Shown here: positions 5,771 through 6,601 of the stretch, piece by piece
Position numbering within the stretch: the stretch's first letter is position 1
Layout of the letters: every line of letters begins with the position of its first letter
NCBI GenBank assembly: GCA_034178965.1
Contig: JAXFQM010000036.1
Coordinates: 1-6,601, forward strand
Length of the DNA stretch: 6,601 bases
Source: Colimorpha sp034178965
GTDB lineage: Bacteria; Bacteroidota; Bacteroidia; Bacteroidales; P3
Reading direction: 5' to 3'
Program-made: the position numbers and the translations under genes
The notes under the pieces: generated by a model
Seen by the model: only the letters and a program-made list of their open reading frames with translations
Database searches by the model: none
What the model was told of the DNA's origin: nothing

Positions 5771-6601
5771 ATGGAAGAACTCAAATATAACCTGCGTGGC
5801 GTATCGGCCTCAAAGGAGGACGTGCACAACGCCATAAAAAACCTCGATAAGGGACTATTCCCCTCTGCCTTCTGCAAAATCATCCCCGACTACATGGGTG
5901 GCGACGCAGCATACTGCAACATCATGCACGCCGACGGGGCTGGCACCAAATCGTCTTTGGCCTACCTGTATTGGAAGGAAACGGGAGATCTTAGCGTGTG
6001 GAAGGGCATTGCGACAGACGCCGTAGTGATGAACCTCGATGACCTGCTGTGCGTGGGCGCAACCGACAACATATTGCTTTCATCCACCATAGGGCGCAAC
6101 AAGCGGCTCATTCCAGGTGAAGTAATCAGCGCCATCATCGGAGGCACCGAAAGCTTTTTACAGCAAATGCGTGACCTGGGGGTGGGTATCTACCTCACTG
6201 GCGGAGAGACCGCCGACGTGGGCGACTTGGTGCGCACCGTCATCGTGGACAGCACCGTAACGGCACGCATGAGACGAGACCAAGTAGTGGACAACAAGAA
6301 CATACACCCTGGCAATGTCATCGTGGGCATCGCCTCTTTCGGACAGGCCTCCTATGAGGATGCTTACAACGGCGGCATGGGCAGCAACGGGCTCACCAGC
6401 GCGCGCCATGACGTGCTAGACAAGCACTACGCACAGCAATTCCCCGAAAGCTACGACAACGCTTTGCCCAAAGAGGTGACCTACTGCGGTGGTAAGCGGC
6501 TGACCGACCCGTCGGAAATTCCCGGCGTGGACGTAGGGCATCTCGTACTGTCGCCCACACGTACCTATGCCCCTGTCATTCGACGCGTACTCGACGAATA
6601 C
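5771..6601 (+). CDS. purM: Phosphoribosylformylglycinamidine cyclo-ligase (AIR synthetase), C-terminus beyond window
   Basis: The reading frame is open from the ATG at 5771 to the last base, 277 codons, with no stop. The product closes the imidazole ring in purine synthesis, converting formylglycinamidine ribonucleotide plus ATP to aminoimidazole ribonucleotide in the cytoplasm. PurM-family motifs appear in order: GVSASKEDVHNAI (10-22), HADGAGTK (53-60, the DGxGTK nucleotide motif), DAVVMNLDDLLCVGA (83-97), GGETADVGD (144-152), SNGLTSARHDV (205-215) and LSPTRTY (260-266). The sequence is the form seen in Bacteroidota, which from memory runs about 385-390 residues, longer than the roughly 345 of E. 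coli, so about 110 residues are missing here. The start fits because homologues begin just before the GVSASKEDVHNAI segment. In Bacteroidales the gene is often followed by prfA and pyrF, which would lie to the right of this window. It is divergent from the glycosyltransferase cluster and has its own predicted promoter. The chance that it is a PurM-like paralogue and not PurM is small. Confidence 0.92.
   Translation, partial: MEELKYNLRGVSASKEDVHNAIKNLDKGLFPSAFCKIIPDYMGGDAAYCNIMHADGAGTKSSLAYLYWKETGDLSVWKGIATDAVVMNLDDLLCVGATDNILLSSTIGRNKRLIPGEVISAIIGGTESFLQQMRDLGVGIYLTGGETADVGDLVRTVIVDSTVTARMRRDQVVDNKNIHPGNVIVGIASFGQASYEDAYNGGMGSNGLTSARHDVLDKHYAQQFPESYDNALPKEVTYCGGKRLTDPSEIPGVDVGHLVLSPTRTYAPVIRRVLDEY

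Noticed and set aside
5584..5883. 99-codon minus-strand open frame across the purM promoter and start
   Set aside because: It is antisense to conserved purM codons and covers the promoter and inverted repeat; the sequence resembles no protein family.
1..6601. CRISPR arrays, tRNA or rRNA genes, insertion sequences, attachment sites, defence systems
   Set aside because: I looked for direct repeats with spacers, transposase or integrase motifs and RNA-gene signatures on both strands and saw none.

Overview
The window looks like a chromosomal segment from a member of the Bacteroidota, most likely order Bacteroidales (a Prevotella- or Bacteroides-like gut or oral organism). Three observations support this. 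The promoters carry the Bacteroidota -7 box TAnnTTTG. None of the five genes has a convincing Shine-Dalgarno sequence. The purM product has the lineage-typical sequence (GVSASKEDVHNAI, HADGAGTK, SNGLTSARHD). Genus is inference only.

Layout from left to right. Positions 1-60 hold a minus-strand promoter pointing out of the window and a small A/T palindrome. Positions 61-5483 hold four tightly packed minus-strand genes, transcribed right to left: a GT-B glycosyltransferase (4275-5483), a small exported protein with a possible PsbP/DcrB-like fold (3707-4225), a 937-residue exported envelope protein with helical repeats, PD40 beta-propeller repeats and a C-terminal OmpA-like domain (891-3704), and a cytoplasmic alpha/beta hydrolase (61-870). 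The gaps are 49, 2 and 20 bases, so they probably form one operon read from a promoter near 5555-5592. Positions 5484-5770 are a 287-base divergent control region. From 5771 to the right edge runs a plus-strand purM gene for purine synthesis, cut off by the window end after 277 codons.

The glycosyltransferase and the two exported proteins suggest a cell-envelope theme. The hydrolase has no obvious link to it beyond position. purM is an unrelated housekeeping gene transcribed divergently from this operon.

No mobile element, CRISPR array, tRNA, rRNA or clear defence system is visible. The most unusual signals are the domain build and degenerate OmpA motif of the 937-residue protein, an array of roughly 33-38-residue repeats in its N-terminal half, and a shared three-part layout in all three predicted promoters, including a perfect 10-bp inverted repeat over the purM promoter.
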